A stretch of 64,000 bases of DNA from SLRI01 sp964393275 (GCA_964393275.1 CAYMTA010000011.1:1-64000); one strand, 5' to 3'. Shown: positions 33,487 to 44,300, counted from the stretch's first letter. Notes: a model not told the origin generated them from the letters alone. Translations and numbers: made by a program.

Positions 33487-33948
33487 ATGCTCGCGAGCCC
33501 GACGCATCCCTTTGCCCGACTCGATACGCTGCGTCACCATGCGCTGGCGCGCCCGCTGATGGCGGCGCTGCTGCTGGTCGCTGGCGGGCTGGCTCTCTAC
33601 GCGGTTGCCGCGCTGGTCGACCGGCGCGACGCCGCCGCCACCTTCGTGCCGGAGGGCGCCAGCGGCCCGCTCGGCCAGGCCGGCGTCCCGGTGCTGACGC
33701 TGCCGTTGCCGGACCGCGCGGCGGCGAGCCCCCCGGCGGCGAGTCCCCCGAGGGGCTTGGAAGGCGTGGCCGATCTCGAGGTGGCGTTGGCCAGGCTGAA
33801 GACAGCTGCCGCCGCCATCGACGCGCTCGACCCGGCAACCGCCACGGGTGCCGACCGGCTCGTGATCGACGCGGCGGCACCGCCCCTGCGGATCGAGATC
33901 ATGGGCCTCGCCGATACGAGCTGGACATCCCTCAAGCCCTCCCCTTGA
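33487..33948 (+). CDS. Single-pass membrane protein beside the tyrosine autokinase
   Basis: 153 residues from ATG 33487, with AGGAGG 8 bases before it. One membrane helix lies at about 23-45 (LMAALLLVAGGLALYAVAALV) after a short cytoplasmic head. The remainder is a Pro/Ala-rich periplasmic segment with a possible helix (VADLEVALARLKTAAAAIDAL). I do not recognise a family. The stop overlaps a possible TTG start of the kinase gene, so the two are co-expressed and may act together in polysaccharide export. Confidence 0.6.
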   Translation: MLASPTHPFARLDTLRHHALARPLMAALLLVAGGLALYAVAALVDRRDAAATFVPEGASGPLGQAGVPVLTLPLPDRAAASPPAASPPRGLEGVADLEVALARLKTAAAAIDALDPATATGADRLVIDAAAPPLRIEIMGLADTSWTSLKPSP

Positions 33949-33959
33949 CCGATCGGGCC

Positions 33960-36131
33960 ATGCATCCGGCCTGTCCCGCGGTGGGCCCGCCGCCGGAGGC
34001 CCCGGCCGAGCTCTCCCTGCCGGAGCTCCTGGCCGTGCTGCGGCGCTACCGGCTGCTGCTGGCGGGCGCTCTCGGCATCGGCATCGGCGCCGCGGTGCTG
34101 CTCCTCGCCTGGCTGCCGCCGGTCTACCTCGCGACCGCCCAGGTGATGATCGAGCCGGTGCGCCAGGTGCTCGAGGACAGCGCGCTCCCGGCCACCGGCA
34201 TCGCCGATGACGGCACCGCGATCGACAGCCAGGTGAAGCTCCTGGCCTCGCGCAGCATGGCGCGTCAGGTGATCCTGGCCCTGGGGCTCGATGTCGAGCC
34301 CGAGCTTCAGCGCTCGCTCGACGTGGCGGAACGGCTCGGCGAGCTCGCCGGCGTCGCCCGGGCGACCGCCCAGGGCGAGGGCTCGATCGGCCTCGTCGAT
34401 CGCTTCCTCGACCGGCTCCTGGTGGCGCGCGACGGCAAGACCCAGGTGATCCGCATCACCTTCGCCAGCACCGATCCAAGGCTGGCGGCGCTGGTCGCCA
34501 ACGGCGTCGCCGAGCGCTACATCCAGGGTCAGCTCGAGGCCAAGGCGTCGGCGACCGAGGACGCCGTCGCCTGGCTGCGCACGGCGCTCGACCAGAGCCG
34601 GGCGACGCTGGAGGCGGCCGAGAGCGAGCTCGCGAGCTTTCGCGACGGTGTTCAGCACGAGCACGCCGACGCGCTCGCCCTGCACGGCGTCGATGTGGTC
34701 AATCTGCGTCGCGATCTGGTGGCGGTCGCGGGCGAGCGCGCGGCACGGCAGGCGGAGCTCGCCCGCCTGCGCCGGGTGCTCGCCTCGAGCGACCTCGATC
34801 TGGCCTTTCAGGAGCTTGGCGGCTCGGAGGTCCTGGAGGACCTCTACAATCTGAAGAACCAGACGACGCGGCGCGAGGCGGAGCTCGCCACGCAATATGG
34901 CGACCGGCACCCGCTGATCCTGGACGTGCGGGCCGAGCGGCGCGAGCTCGAGGGACGCATCCGGGCCGAGCAGCAGGCCCTCGTCGGCAGCGTCGAGGCC
35001 GAGATCGCGGCGGCCAGGGCGCGCGAGGCAGCACTCCAGCGGGAGCTCGACGGGCTGAAGAGCCAGAACACGGCGCTCGCCCAGGCGGAGGCGCGGATCG
35101 CCGATCTCGAGCGCGCCGCCGACCGGGCCCGGCGGCTGCACGAGGCCTATCTCGGCCGCTACCAGGTCGTGGCCGACGCCGGCGACACGCAGCGCCCGGA
35201 TGCCCGGCTGATTTCCGAGGCGACCGTGCCGCTCCGGCCGAGCCAGCCGCGTCCGGCCCTGATCTTCAGCCTGTTCGGTGCCGCGTCCCTCGGCACGGGG
35301 CTGCTCCTGGTCTTCTTTCTCGAGCAGCTCGACCGCGGCTTTCGCACCGTCAGGGCGCTGGAGCAGGGGCTCGGGTTGCGCTGCCTCGGTGCCGTGCCGC
35401 TGGTCGACCGCCGCCGCCGGCGTGGGCATGCGCTGGTGGATCTGCCGCTCGAGCGGCCCCGGTCGCGCTTCGCCGAGATTCTCCGGGCATTGGTGGCGGG
35501 TCTCGTCGGACCTGCAGGCAAGGGGGCAGGGCGGGTCGTGCTCGTGACCTCCTCGGTGCCGAACGAGGGCAAGTCGACGACCACGACGGCGCTCGCCCGG
35601 CTCGCCGCCGCCGAGGGGCTGAGGGTGCTGCTGATCGACGCCGATCTTCGCCGGCCGGCCCTGGCCGGGCTACTGGGCCTCGAGGCGGAGGTCGGGCTCG
35701 TCGAGATCCTGCGCGGCGAGTGCCAGGCGGAGGCGGTGCTCCGCCAGGACCGGCGAAGCGGGCTGAGCTTCATTCCCGGCAGCGCCCGGGTCAGCCAGCC
35801 GACCCGCCTCCTAGGGCCGTCCGGCATGGGCATCCTGCTCGAGGAGGCGCGCCGGCATTTCGATCTGGTGCTGGTCGACAGCCCACCGCTGCTGGCGGTG
35901 GGCGACGCCCGGGTGATGGCACCCTCGTGCGACGCCGTGCTCCTCCTGGTGCGCTGGAGCGCCACGCAGCGGGCGCTCGTGGCGCATGCGCTGAGCCAGC
36001 TCGAGAATTCGCCGGGGCGGCCGGTGCTGGCCGTCCTGACCAGGGTCGATCCAGACGCCCAGCTCGGCCTCGGGTCCGGCGAATCGCGGGTGGTGCGGCG
36101 CCAGCTCCTCCAGTATTACGCCGAGGGCTGA
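33960..36131 (+). CDS. Wzz/Wzc-type polysaccharide co-polymerase with tyrosine-kinase domain
   Basis: About 723 residues from ATG 33960 (TTG 33945 is an alternative that overlaps the upstream stop). A Wzz domain with a first helix (LLLAGALGIGIGAAVLLLAWL) is followed by a long periplasmic coiled coil (about 190-425). The second helix is LIFSLFGAASLGTGLLLVFFL. The cytoplasmic BY-kinase has Walker A SSVPNEGKST, A' LLIDADLRRP and Walker B LVLVDSPP. It should control chain length and export of an exopolysaccharide. The C-terminus ends QLLQYYAEG, with no long tyrosine cluster. No glycosyltransferase or Wzx/Wzy gene lies nearby. Confidence 0.85.
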   Translation: MHPACPAVGPPPEAPAELSLPELLAVLRRYRLLLAGALGIGIGAAVLLLAWLPPVYLATAQVMIEPVRQVLEDSALPATGIADDGTAIDSQVKLLASRSMARQVILALGLDVEPELQRSLDVAERLGELAGVARATAQGEGSIGLVDRFLDRLLVARDGKTQVIRITFASTDPRLAALVANGVAERYIQGQLEAKASATEDAVAWLRTALDQSRATLEAAESELASFRDGVQHEHADALALHGVDVVNLRRDLVAVAGERAARQAELARLRRVLASSDLDLAFQELGGSEVLEDLYNLKNQTTRREAELATQYGDRHPLILDVRAERRELEGRIRAEQQALVGSVEAEIAAARAREAALQRELDGLKSQNTALAQAEARIADLERAADRARRLHEAYLGRYQVVADAGDTQRPDARLISEATVPLRPSQPRPALIFSLFGAASLGTGLLLVFFLEQLDRGFRTVRALEQGLGLRCLGAVPLVDRRRRRGHALVDLPLERPRSRFAEILRALVAGLVGPAGKGAGRVVLVTSSVPNEGKSTTTTALARLAAAEGLRVLLIDADLRRPALAGLLGLEAEVGLVEILRGECQAEAVLRQDRRSGLSFIPGSARVSQPTRLLGPSGMGILLEEARRHFDLVLVDSPPLLAVGDARVMAPSCDAVLLLVRWSATQRALVAHALSQLENSPGRPVLAVLTRVDPDAQLGLGSGESRVVRRQLLQYYAEG

Positions 36132-36161
36132 CCCGCCCGCCCTTGTCACGGTCCTCCTGCC

Positions 36162-37490
36162 ATGATGCCGATCCTGCGCTTCGCGCCGAGCCCGACCGGG
36201 CGGCTTCACCTGGGCAACGCCCGGACGGCGCTGGTCAACTGGCTCCATGCGCGGCGCCACGGCGGCCGATTCGTGCTCCGCCTCGACGACACGGATCAGG
36301 AACGCTCGACCGAGGCCTTCCGGGAGGGCATCGAGGCCGACCTCGCGTGGCTCGGCCTCGACTGGGACGGCCATGTCAGGCAGAGCGAGCGGGGGGCGCT
36401 TTATGCCGCCGCCTTGGCGACGCTCCGCGAGCGTGGGCTGGTGTATCCAGCCTACGAGACCGCCGAAGAGCTGGCGGAGAAGCGGGAGGCGCAGCGAAAG
36501 GGGGGCCTGCCGCCCCGCTACGACCGGGCGGCGCTCGCCCTCGATGCCGCCGATCGGGCGCGGCTGGAGGCGGAGGGCCGCAGGCCGCACTGGCGCTTTC
36601 GATTGAGCGGTCGCGCGGCCGCCTGGCGCGATCTGGTCCAGGGTCCGGTCTCGATCCCGACGGCGGCGCTGAGCGATCCGGTGCTGGTCAAGGCCGACGG
36701 AGCGGTGACGTACAGCCTGGCATCGGTCGTCGATGATCTCGATCTCGGCATCACGCACATCGTCCGGGGCGACGACCACCGGACCAACACGGCGGTGCAG
36801 ATCGAGCTGATGCGGGCGCTGGGCGGCGTGCCGCCGGCCTTCGCCCACTTGCCGCTGATCCTCGGCGAGGGCGGCGCGCCGCTCTCGAAGCGGACCGGCG
36901 ACTGGAGCCTCCAGGATTGGCGAAGGCGCGGCATCGAGCCGCAGGCGATCCGCCTCTATCTCGCCAGCCTCGGCACCGATCGCATGGCGCCGGCGCCCAC
37001 CACGCTCGAGGCCCTGATCCAGGAGCTGGATCTCGGCCGCTTCGGCCGGGCGGCCGCCGTTTTCGATCCGGGGCAGCTCGTTCGGCTGAGCCGGGACGTG
37101 TTCCAGGCGTTGCCGCTGGACGCGGTGCGCGAGCGGCCGGGTTGCGCCGAGCTCGCTGCCGATGAATGGGCGGTGCTGCGGGAGAACGTGGCCGACTGCG
37201 ACGAGCTCGCTGCCTGGTTGGCCGTGCTGCGTGAGCCCATGCGGCCGGTCGTCGAGGATGCGGAATTCCTGCGCGCCGCCGCCGACCTCCTGCCGCCCAC
37301 GCTCGACGATGGGACGGCCGCCGCGTGGGTCGGCGCCGTGCAGCAGGCGACCGGGCGCCGCGGCAAGGCGCTCTACCATCCGCTCAGGCTGGCGCTGACC
37401 GGCAGGGCCGATGGACCCAAGCTGGCCGATCTGCTACCGCTCCTCGGCCGCGAGCGGGTCTGGCATCGGCTGTGCGGCGACATCGCCTGA
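36162..37490 (+). CDS. gltX2: Second glutamyl-tRNA synthetase paralogue
   Basis: 442 residues. The HIGH-type motif is FAPSPTGRLHLGN (residues 7-19) and the KMSKS-type loop is PLSKRTGDWS. It has RGDDHRTNTAVQIELM and a complete helical C-terminal domain, so it is a full GluRS rather than the truncated GluQ-RS. Bacteria with two GluRS often use one to misacylate tRNA(Gln) for the GatCAB amidotransferase. Which of the two does so here cannot be told from sequence alone. It precedes cysS, the conserved order. Confidence 0.9.
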   Translation: MMPILRFAPSPTGRLHLGNARTALVNWLHARRHGGRFVLRLDDTDQERSTEAFREGIEADLAWLGLDWDGHVRQSERGALYAAALATLRERGLVYPAYETAEELAEKREAQRKGGLPPRYDRAALALDAADRARLEAEGRRPHWRFRLSGRAAAWRDLVQGPVSIPTAALSDPVLVKADGAVTYSLASVVDDLDLGITHIVRGDDHRTNTAVQIELMRALGGVPPAFAHLPLILGEGGAPLSKRTGDWSLQDWRRRGIEPQAIRLYLASLGTDRMAPAPTTLEALIQELDLGRFGRAAAVFDPGQLVRLSRDVFQALPLDAVRERPGCAELAADEWAVLRENVADCDELAAWLAVLREPMRPVVEDAEFLRAAADLLPPTLDDGTAAAWVGAVQQATGRRGKALYHPLRLALTGRADGPKLADLLPLLGRERVWHRLCGDIA

Positions 37491-37521
37491 CCTTCATACT
37501 CGTGATCGGGTTTTCCGAGCC

Positions 37522-38877
37522 TTGACCCTCGTCCTCCACAACACGCTGACCCGGGCGCTCGAGCCCTTCGAGCCCATCGTCGCCGAGCATGTGCGGCTCT
37601 ATGTCTGCGGTCCCACGGTCTATCAGCGCATCCATGTCGGCAATGCGCGGCCGCTCATCGTCTTCGATGTGCTCTTCCGCCTGCTCTCCCATCTCTACCC
37701 GCGCGTCACCTACGTGCGGAACATCACCGATGTGGACGACAAGATCATCGAGCAGGCGCGAGCGAACGGCGAGCCGATCGAGGTGCTGACCGCCCGCACC
37801 ACGGCGGCCTTTCTCGAGGATGCGGCGGCGCTCGGCTGCCTCGAGCCGACCGTGCAGCCGAAGGCGACGGAGCACATCGCCGAGATGGTGGCGCTGATCA
37901 CCCGGTTGATCGAGCGGGGCCACGCCTACGCGGCCGAGGGGCATGTCCTCTTCCACACGCTTTCCATGCCGACCTATGGCCGGCTTTCGGGCCGCAACCG
38001 CGACGACCAGATCGCCGGGGCCAGGGTCGAGGTGGCGCCCTACAAGCGCGATGCGGCCGATTTCGTGCTCTGGAAGCCGGCCGCGGACGACGAGCCCGGC
38101 TGGCCGAGCCCCTGGGGCCGCGGCCGGCCGGGCTGGCATATCGAGTGCTCGGCCATGGCCGAGAAGCATCTGGGCCTGCCCTTCGATATCCATGGCGGCG
38201 GCCAGGACCTGATCTTCCCGCATCACGAGAACGAGAGGGCGCAGAGCTGCTGCGCCCACGGGCTCGAGACCATGGCGCGCTACTGGCTGCACAACGGCTT
38301 CGTCGACATGCGCGGGCAGAAGATGTCGAAGTCGCTCGGCAATGTGCTGCCCCTCGACGACGCCCTGGCCGCCGCGCCGGGCGAGGCGATCCGGCTCTGG
38401 ATGCTGGGTGCCCACTACCGGGCACCCATCGACTGCAGCGAGGCCGGCTTCGCCGAGGCCCGGACCCGGCTCGACCGCTTCTACGGCGCTTTGGAGCGGG
38501 CCGGCGAGACGACCGGCGACGTGCCGGATCCGGACCTTGTCGCGGCCCTCGAGGATGATCTGAGCACGCCCAAGGCGCTCGCCGTGCTGCACGATCTGCT
38601 GCGCGAGCTGAACCGCGCCTCGCACCAGAAGGCGCCCGCCATCGCCGGCCGGCTCAAGGCGTCGGCCGCCCTGCTCGGCCTGCTGCAGGCAGAACCCTCG
38701 GCCTGGTTGCGCGGCAACATCGACGACGGGCGGATCGCGAGGCTGGTCGCCGAGCGGCAGGCAGCACGGCAGGCGCGGGACTTCGCGCGGGCCGATGCGA
38801 TCCGCGACGAGCTGGCGTCCGAGGGCATCCTGCTCGAGGACGGGCCGGGCGGCACCACCTGGCGCGGCGGGCGATGA
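37522..38877 (+). CDS. cysS: Cysteinyl-tRNA synthetase
   Basis: 451 residues when started at TTG 37522, the only start that gives the family length and lies after the gltX2 stop. LYVCGPTVYQRIHVGNARP carries the zinc cysteine and the HIGH-type motif. Later zinc ligands are in WHIECSAMAEKHLG and FPHHENERAQSCCAHG, and KMSKSLGN is intact. It charges tRNA(Cys). The stop overlaps the cimA start as ATGA. Confidence 0.95.
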   Translation: MTLVLHNTLTRALEPFEPIVAEHVRLYVCGPTVYQRIHVGNARPLIVFDVLFRLLSHLYPRVTYVRNITDVDDKIIEQARANGEPIEVLTARTTAAFLEDAAALGCLEPTVQPKATEHIAEMVALITRLIERGHAYAAEGHVLFHTLSMPTYGRLSGRNRDDQIAGARVEVAPYKRDAADFVLWKPAADDEPGWPSPWGRGRPGWHIECSAMAEKHLGLPFDIHGGGQDLIFPHHENERAQSCCAHGLETMARYWLHNGFVDMRGQKMSKSLGNVLPLDDALAAAPGEAIRLWMLGAHYRAPIDCSEAGFAEARTRLDRFYGALERAGETTGDVPDPDLVAALEDDLSTPKALAVLHDLLRELNRASHQKAPAIAGRLKASAALLGLLQAEPSAWLRGNIDDGRIARLVAERQAARQARDFARADAIRDELASEGILLEDGPGGTTWRGGR

Positions 38878-40466
38878 GCGAGCGGATCCGTCTCTACGAC
38901 ACGACGCTGCGCGACGGCGGCCAGACGCAGGGCATCACCTTCAGCGCCGCCGACAAGCGGCGCATCGCGGCCGATCTCGACGCGCTCGGCATCGACTATG
39001 TCGAGGGTGGCTGGCCCGGCGCCAACCCGACCGACGACGCCTTCTTCGCCGCCCCGCCGGCCTTCGGCCGGGCCCGGCTCTGCGCCTTCGGCATGACCCG
39101 CAGGGCGGGGCGCTCGGCCGCCAACGACCCGGGGCTGCAGCCGCTCTTCCAGGCCGGGGTGCCGGTGATCACGCTGGTCGGCAAGAGCTCGAGGCGGCAT
39201 GCGGAGGGGGCCCTGGGCGTCGACGGCGACGAGAATCTGCGGATGATCGCCGAGAGCATGGCCGAGTGCCGCCGCCACAGCCAGGAGGTGATGCTCGACG
39301 CCGAGCATTTCTTCGACGGCTTCAAGGCGGACGAGGACTATGCCCTGGCGGCGCTCGAGGCGGCGCTCGAGGGCGGCGCCGACTGGGTCGTGCTCTGCGA
39401 CACCAATGGCGGCACGCTGCCGCAGGATGTGGCGCGCATCGTCCGCCGCGTGGCCGCCCTGGTGCCGCGGGAGAAGCTCGGCATCCACACCCACAACGAC
39501 ACCGAGAACGCCGTCGCCAACACGCTTTTGGCGGTGCTCGAGGGGGCGAGGCAGGTGCAGGGCACGCTCAATGGGCTGGGCGAGCGCTGCGGCAACGCCA
39601 ACCTGGTCTCGCTGATCCCGACGCTGAAGCTGAAGATGGGCTTCGAGGTCGGCATCGACGACCAGGCGCTGACCCGGCTCACCGCCCTGAGCCGCGGCTT
39701 CGACGAGCGGCTCAACCGCACGCCCAACCGGGGTGCCGCCTATGTCGGCGCCAACGCCTTCGCCCACAAGGGCGGGCTGCACGCCTCGGCGGTCAGCAAG
39801 GACCCGCGCTACTACGAGCATGTCGACCCGACCCTGGTCGGCAACCAGCGGGACATCCTGGTCTCGGACCAGGCCGGACGCTCCAACCTGATGCAGCGCT
39901 TCGCCGAGATGGGGCTCGAGATCGAGCCCACGGCGGCCGAGGTGGCGGCCCTCCTTGCCACCATCAAGGAGCGCGAGGCCCGGGGATTCTCCTATGACGG
40001 TGCCTCGGCGAGCTTCGAGATCCTGGTGCGCCGCACGCTCGGCCGGCTCGCCGATCATTTCCAGCTCTTGAGCTTTCGGGTGATCGACGAGCGCCGCTTC
40101 AACGCGGTCGGCGAGCTGGTGACCCAGTCGGAGGCGACCATCAAGGTCGCGGTGGACGGCCGGGATTTCTACACGGTGGCCGACGGCAACGGCCCGGTCA
40201 ACGCCCTCGACCACGCGCTCCGCCAGGCGCTGGCTCCCACATATCCCACACTCGCCGGCATGGAGCTGGTCGACTACAAGGTGCGCATCCTCTCGCCCGA
40301 GGCCGGCACCGCGGCGGTGACGCGGGTGATCATCGAATCGGCCGACGATGCCGGGCGGGTCTGGCAGACCATCGGCGTCTCCGGCAACATCATCGACGCA
40401 TCCTATAACGCGCTGCACGATGCCATCACCTACAAGCTGCTGCTCGACGGCCTTGCCGGAGTCTGA
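38874..40466 (+). CDS. cimA: (R)-citramalate synthase
   Basis: 530 residues, the citramalate synthase length. The HMGL-like TIM barrel starts IRLYDTTLRDGGQTQGITFS, with the metal and catalytic Arg-Asp pair, and has EHFFDGFKAD, LCDTNGGTLP and GIHTHNDTENAVAN. The C-terminal LeuA dimer/allosteric domain is present (from about residue 385). It condenses acetyl-CoA and pyruvate to citramalate, leading to 2-oxobutyrate and isoleucine without threonine. The cysS-cimA-trmJ order is common in Rhodospirillales. Confidence 0.93.
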   Translation: MSERIRLYDTTLRDGGQTQGITFSAADKRRIAADLDALGIDYVEGGWPGANPTDDAFFAAPPAFGRARLCAFGMTRRAGRSAANDPGLQPLFQAGVPVITLVGKSSRRHAEGALGVDGDENLRMIAESMAECRRHSQEVMLDAEHFFDGFKADEDYALAALEAALEGGADWVVLCDTNGGTLPQDVARIVRRVAALVPREKLGIHTHNDTENAVANTLLAVLEGARQVQGTLNGLGERCGNANLVSLIPTLKLKMGFEVGIDDQALTRLTALSRGFDERLNRTPNRGAAYVGANAFAHKGGLHASAVSKDPRYYEHVDPTLVGNQRDILVSDQAGRSNLMQRFAEMGLEIEPTAAEVAALLATIKEREARGFSYDGASASFEILVRRTLGRLADHFQLLSFRVIDERRFNAVGELVTQSEATIKVAVDGRDFYTVADGNGPVNALDHALRQALAPTYPTLAGMELVDYKVRILSPEAGTAAVTRVIIESADDAGRVWQTIGVSGNIIDASYNALHDAITYKLLLDGLAGV

Positions 40467-41286
40467 CGACCCGCCGCCGGTCGCGCTCGGGCGGACGCCC
40501 GTTGCGTTCAAGCGGACCAAGGCGGCGCGCGGCGGCATCGATGCCCTTGAGGCGGCGCCGGCCATCGTCCTGGTGCGGCCGCAGCTCGCCGAGAACGTCG
40601 GCACCACCGCCCGCGCCATGCTCAATTTCGGCCTGGGCGAGCTGCGCCTCGTGGCACCAGGCTTCGGCTGGCCCAACGCCAAGGCGGTGGCCGCCGCCTC
40701 GGGTGCCGCCGAGGTCCTGAACCGGATGCGGGTCTTCGGAACCGTGGCGGAGGCCGTGGCCGATCTGCAGCACGTCTACGCCACCACCGCCCGCGATCGC
40801 GGCCTCGTCAAGGAGCAGCACGACGCCGCCAGCGCCGCCGCGGCGGCGCGAGCACAGGTGGCGGCCGGGCGGCGGGTCGGGCTGCTCTTCGGCCCGGAGC
40901 GCACCGGGCTCGACAATGACGAGCTCGAGCTCGCCGACGGGCTCGTGCGGATCGACGTCAACCCGCTCTTCCCGTCGCTCAATCTGGCCCAGGCCGTCCT
41001 CCTCTGCGCCTATGAATGGCGGCGCCAGGGGGCCGGACCGGCGGCCATCACCACACCTGAGCCGGCGCCCAAGGCGGCGCTCGACGGGCTCCTGCGACAT
41101 CTGCTCGTCGAGCTCGAGGCGGCCGGCTTCTTCCGTTCGCCGGATCGGCGCGATTCGCTCGGGCGGGCGATTGGCGCCATGGTCGAGCGGATGCGCCTGA
41201 CCACCCCCGAGGTGCAGCTGATGCGCGGCATCGTCAAGGAGCTGCGCCGGGGACCGCTGCAACGCACGGATGATCCTGCCGGCTAG
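40453..41286 (+). CDS. trmJ: tRNA/rRNA methyltransferase, TrmJ-like SPOUT family
   Basis: About 277 residues from TTG 40453, which overlaps the cimA end by 14 bases. SPOUT motifs are clear: IVLVRPQLAENVGTTARAML (motif 1), RVGLLFGPERTGLDNDEL (motif 2) and NPLFPSLNLAQAVLLCAYEW (motif 3). TrmJ methylates the 2'-OH of position 32 in several tRNAs. A C-terminal helical extension follows. The start is inferred from family length. Confidence 0.88.
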   Translation: MPESDDPPPVALGRTPVAFKRTKAARGGIDALEAAPAIVLVRPQLAENVGTTARAMLNFGLGELRLVAPGFGWPNAKAVAAASGAAEVLNRMRVFGTVAEAVADLQHVYATTARDRGLVKEQHDAASAAAAARAQVAAGRRVGLLFGPERTGLDNDELELADGLVRIDVNPLFPSLNLAQAVLLCAYEWRRQGAGPAAITTPEPAPKAALDGLLRHLLVELEAAGFFRSPDRRDSLGRAIGAMVERMRLTTPEVQLMRGIVKELRRGPLQRTDDPAG

Positions 41287-41303
41287 ACGGCTTCGCCAGT
41301 CTC

Positions 41304-44300
41304 TCAGGGTGCGCCCAGCGCCGCCAGCACGTCGCGCGCCTCGTGCAGGTGCTGGGTGGCGTCGGCGAGCACCTGGTCGGTGCTTCCGGCGAAGCTCGGC
41401 AGCCCGGCCAGGAGCCTGAGAACCGCGGCATCGCGCTCGCTCGAAAGACGCCCGCCATGGAGTCGGGCCAATCTTCGAACCTCCTGGGCATCGCCCATCT
41501 GCCGTGCGGCGGTCGCCAGCATCAAGACGATCTCGCCGGCTTCCGGCGTGATCGGGCCCATTTCCGGCAGGGCGGCTTCGAGCGGTGCCGCGGCGAGGCG
41601 GACGGCCGGCCAGTCGCCTGCATCGAAAGCCGCCCGCGCCCGCAGGCGCGAGGGCGCGGAGCCGCCCGCCAGGGCGGCCGACCCGCTAGTGGCGGCAAGC
41701 GCTTCGGCCACCAGCCTTTGGCGCTCGGCCATGAGATCCGCATCGACGGCATCGAGCGGCGTGCTGTCGACGAGTGTCGCGAGTGTCCGGTCGAAGGCGC
41801 CCGAAGCGGCGTGCAGACGGGCCAGCCCGAGCCCGAGCCGGGCGCGCCGTGCATCGCGCGGCACCGCAAGCTCGAGGCGGTCGTCCAGGATTTCCGCGCC
41901 GGCGTTGGCGAGCCCGGTGGCGAGCAGGGCGGCGCTCAGCGACAGGGCCAGGTCGTCGCCCTCGGGCCCGCCCGGCATCAGCTCCTGGTAGCGTCGATAG
42001 AGGAGGAGTGCCGAGGTCGGCGAGCGACGGCCGGCGCCGAGCTCGGCGAGCGCCTCGGCGAAGATGGCGGACATCTCGCCGGTCATGGCCTGGGCCTCGG
42101 CCGGCGGTGGTGTCCGGTGCATGGCGGTCCGGAGCGTTTCCAGGGCCTCGTCGATCCGGCCGGCCTCGTGCTGCAGGGTCGCAAGGCGCCGCCAGAGGCG
42201 GAGCTCGTCCTTTTGGCCGCGCCAGTCCCGGCGGTCGGCCTCGAGCGTGGCGATCGCCTCCTCCATGGAGATTTGCCCGGCCGCCAATGCGAGGTCCGTG
42301 GCGGCGGCCCGGGCCACCGCCCGCTCCTCGAGCGGACCCGTCTCGGCCAGCGCCCGCCACGCCGCCAGCGCCTCGTCGGCAGCACCGTCACGCTCGAGGG
42401 CAAGGGCTTCCAGGCGGCGCAGGCTGCGCAGCCGGTCGGAACGCAGATCGAGGGCGGTCAGCCGGTCGATCAGCTCGAACGCGGCATCGGCCCGACCCGT
42501 CTCCAGGAGCAGCCGGACCCCCGGCACGGCAAGGGCGGCCTGCAGATCCAAAGGATAGGTGGCGAGATGGGCGGCGCCGCGCTCCCAGTCCACGAGACCC
42601 TGGTCCCATTCGCCCAGGGAAGCCGCCGCGGCGCCATGCCAGAGGGCGACCTCGTCGTCGGCGGCGAGACGCGGATCGCCCAGCCGCTTTGCAGCCTCGG
42701 CCGCGCGGTCCATGAGGAGCAGGGCGGCACCCGTCAGAGCCGCCTGCGCGGTGCCAGCTCCGGCTGCCTCGTCGGCCTCGACCCTGGCGGCGTCGAGCAG
42801 CTCGAGCGCCTCGGCACCGAGGCCGTGAACGATCAGCAGACGGGCGAGGTCGAGCCGTGCCGCCTCCCGCATGGGGCCGGCGGCGGTCGCCATTCCGGCC
42901 TGGAGCGCTGCCCGCCGGGCGCGGAAATCGCCGGTCGCGAAGGGTGCCAGCCCGAGCGGCGATCGCTCCCGCGAGGCCGTGGGTCGTGGCGGATCGTGCT
43001 CATCGACCGCCACGGGCACCTCGACCGCGCGCTCCGTCGGCGCCGGATCGGGTATCTCGACCGCCGGGCGGGCGAAGGTCGGCTCGGCGGACGGCAGTGC
43101 CGCGACGGTCTCGGCCGCCGGTGTCGGCAGCACGCCGTGGGCGGCCGTCAGGATCAGGCCATCGCCGGTCAGGTCGTCCGGGGTCACGGCAGCGGCCAGC
43201 TCGCGCCAGACGGCACCCTGGGCCGAGGGCATGAGTCGCAGGCCGACGAAGCGGGAATCCACGAGGCGCGGGCCGGTCGGCGACAGGGCGAGGCCGATGC
43301 CGAGACGGTCGCCGACCACGGGGTCGACCAGCGACGCGAGTGCCTTGATGTCGGGCAGCAGCAGGCCCCGGTCGCGGGGCTCGAGCCCGGATGCCTCGGC
43401 CGTGCCGACCTCGCCATCGGCCGGCCTTAGGGTCACGATCCAGCTGGCACCGGCGCGGTGGACGAGAGCGGCTCGCTCGCCGGCGAGGGCGAGACGGAGG
43501 ACGGTGGCGGTTGGGTGCCGCTCGCGGCGCAGGCCGGTGACGTGCTGGCCGATCGCCGCCCGGAAGGCGTCCGCGTCGATCTCGATCGCGCTGGCCGCAC
43601 TCCCGAACACGGCCCACAAGGTCTGGCCGCGGACGAAGACGGCGGCCGGCACAGGGGCGGCCCAGCGAAAGGCGATCTCGGCCGAGGCGCCGCCGAGCTT
43701 CGTTGCGGAGATGACGACGGGGAGCTCGGCGGGGGCGACGTCCGCTGTGGCCGCCGCCGCAGGCTCGGGTGGCGCCTCGGCGGCGACTTTCGGTTGAACC
43801 TCGGGAGGTTCCGCAACCGGCGCCACCGTCTCGTCCATGGCGGCCTGCCGGGTCGGCTTGGCGCGCGGGACCGCGACTTCCGGTCCGGCCGGTGCCGCCG
43901 CGAGGGCGGCCTCCGCAGGCGGAACGAGGTCGATGACCAGCTTGTCCGGCTCGACGCGCTGGGTTCGAGCCGTCGCTGTCCGGGCGAGGGCGAGCTTCAG
44001 GCTCTGCCCGTCGAGCGCCACGTCCGTGATTCCCGGGACCTCGCGCAGCCGGTTGAGCGCCCAGGCGCTGAGCGCGCCTGGAAGCTCCACCTCGAGCTCG
44101 CCCTGCGAACGATCGACCACCGCAGCATCTGCGGCGACCGGCTCGATCACCAGGCGGACGAAGCCCGGATGCTGGCCGACCCGAAGCCGAAGCTCGGCCG
44201 GTGCGGCGCGGAAATCGAGGACGAGGAGGCGCCCGTCGAGCAGCTCGAACGAGAGGTCGATGCCGGCGCGCGGCCGCACGATCAGGGTGGAGTCGCCGGC

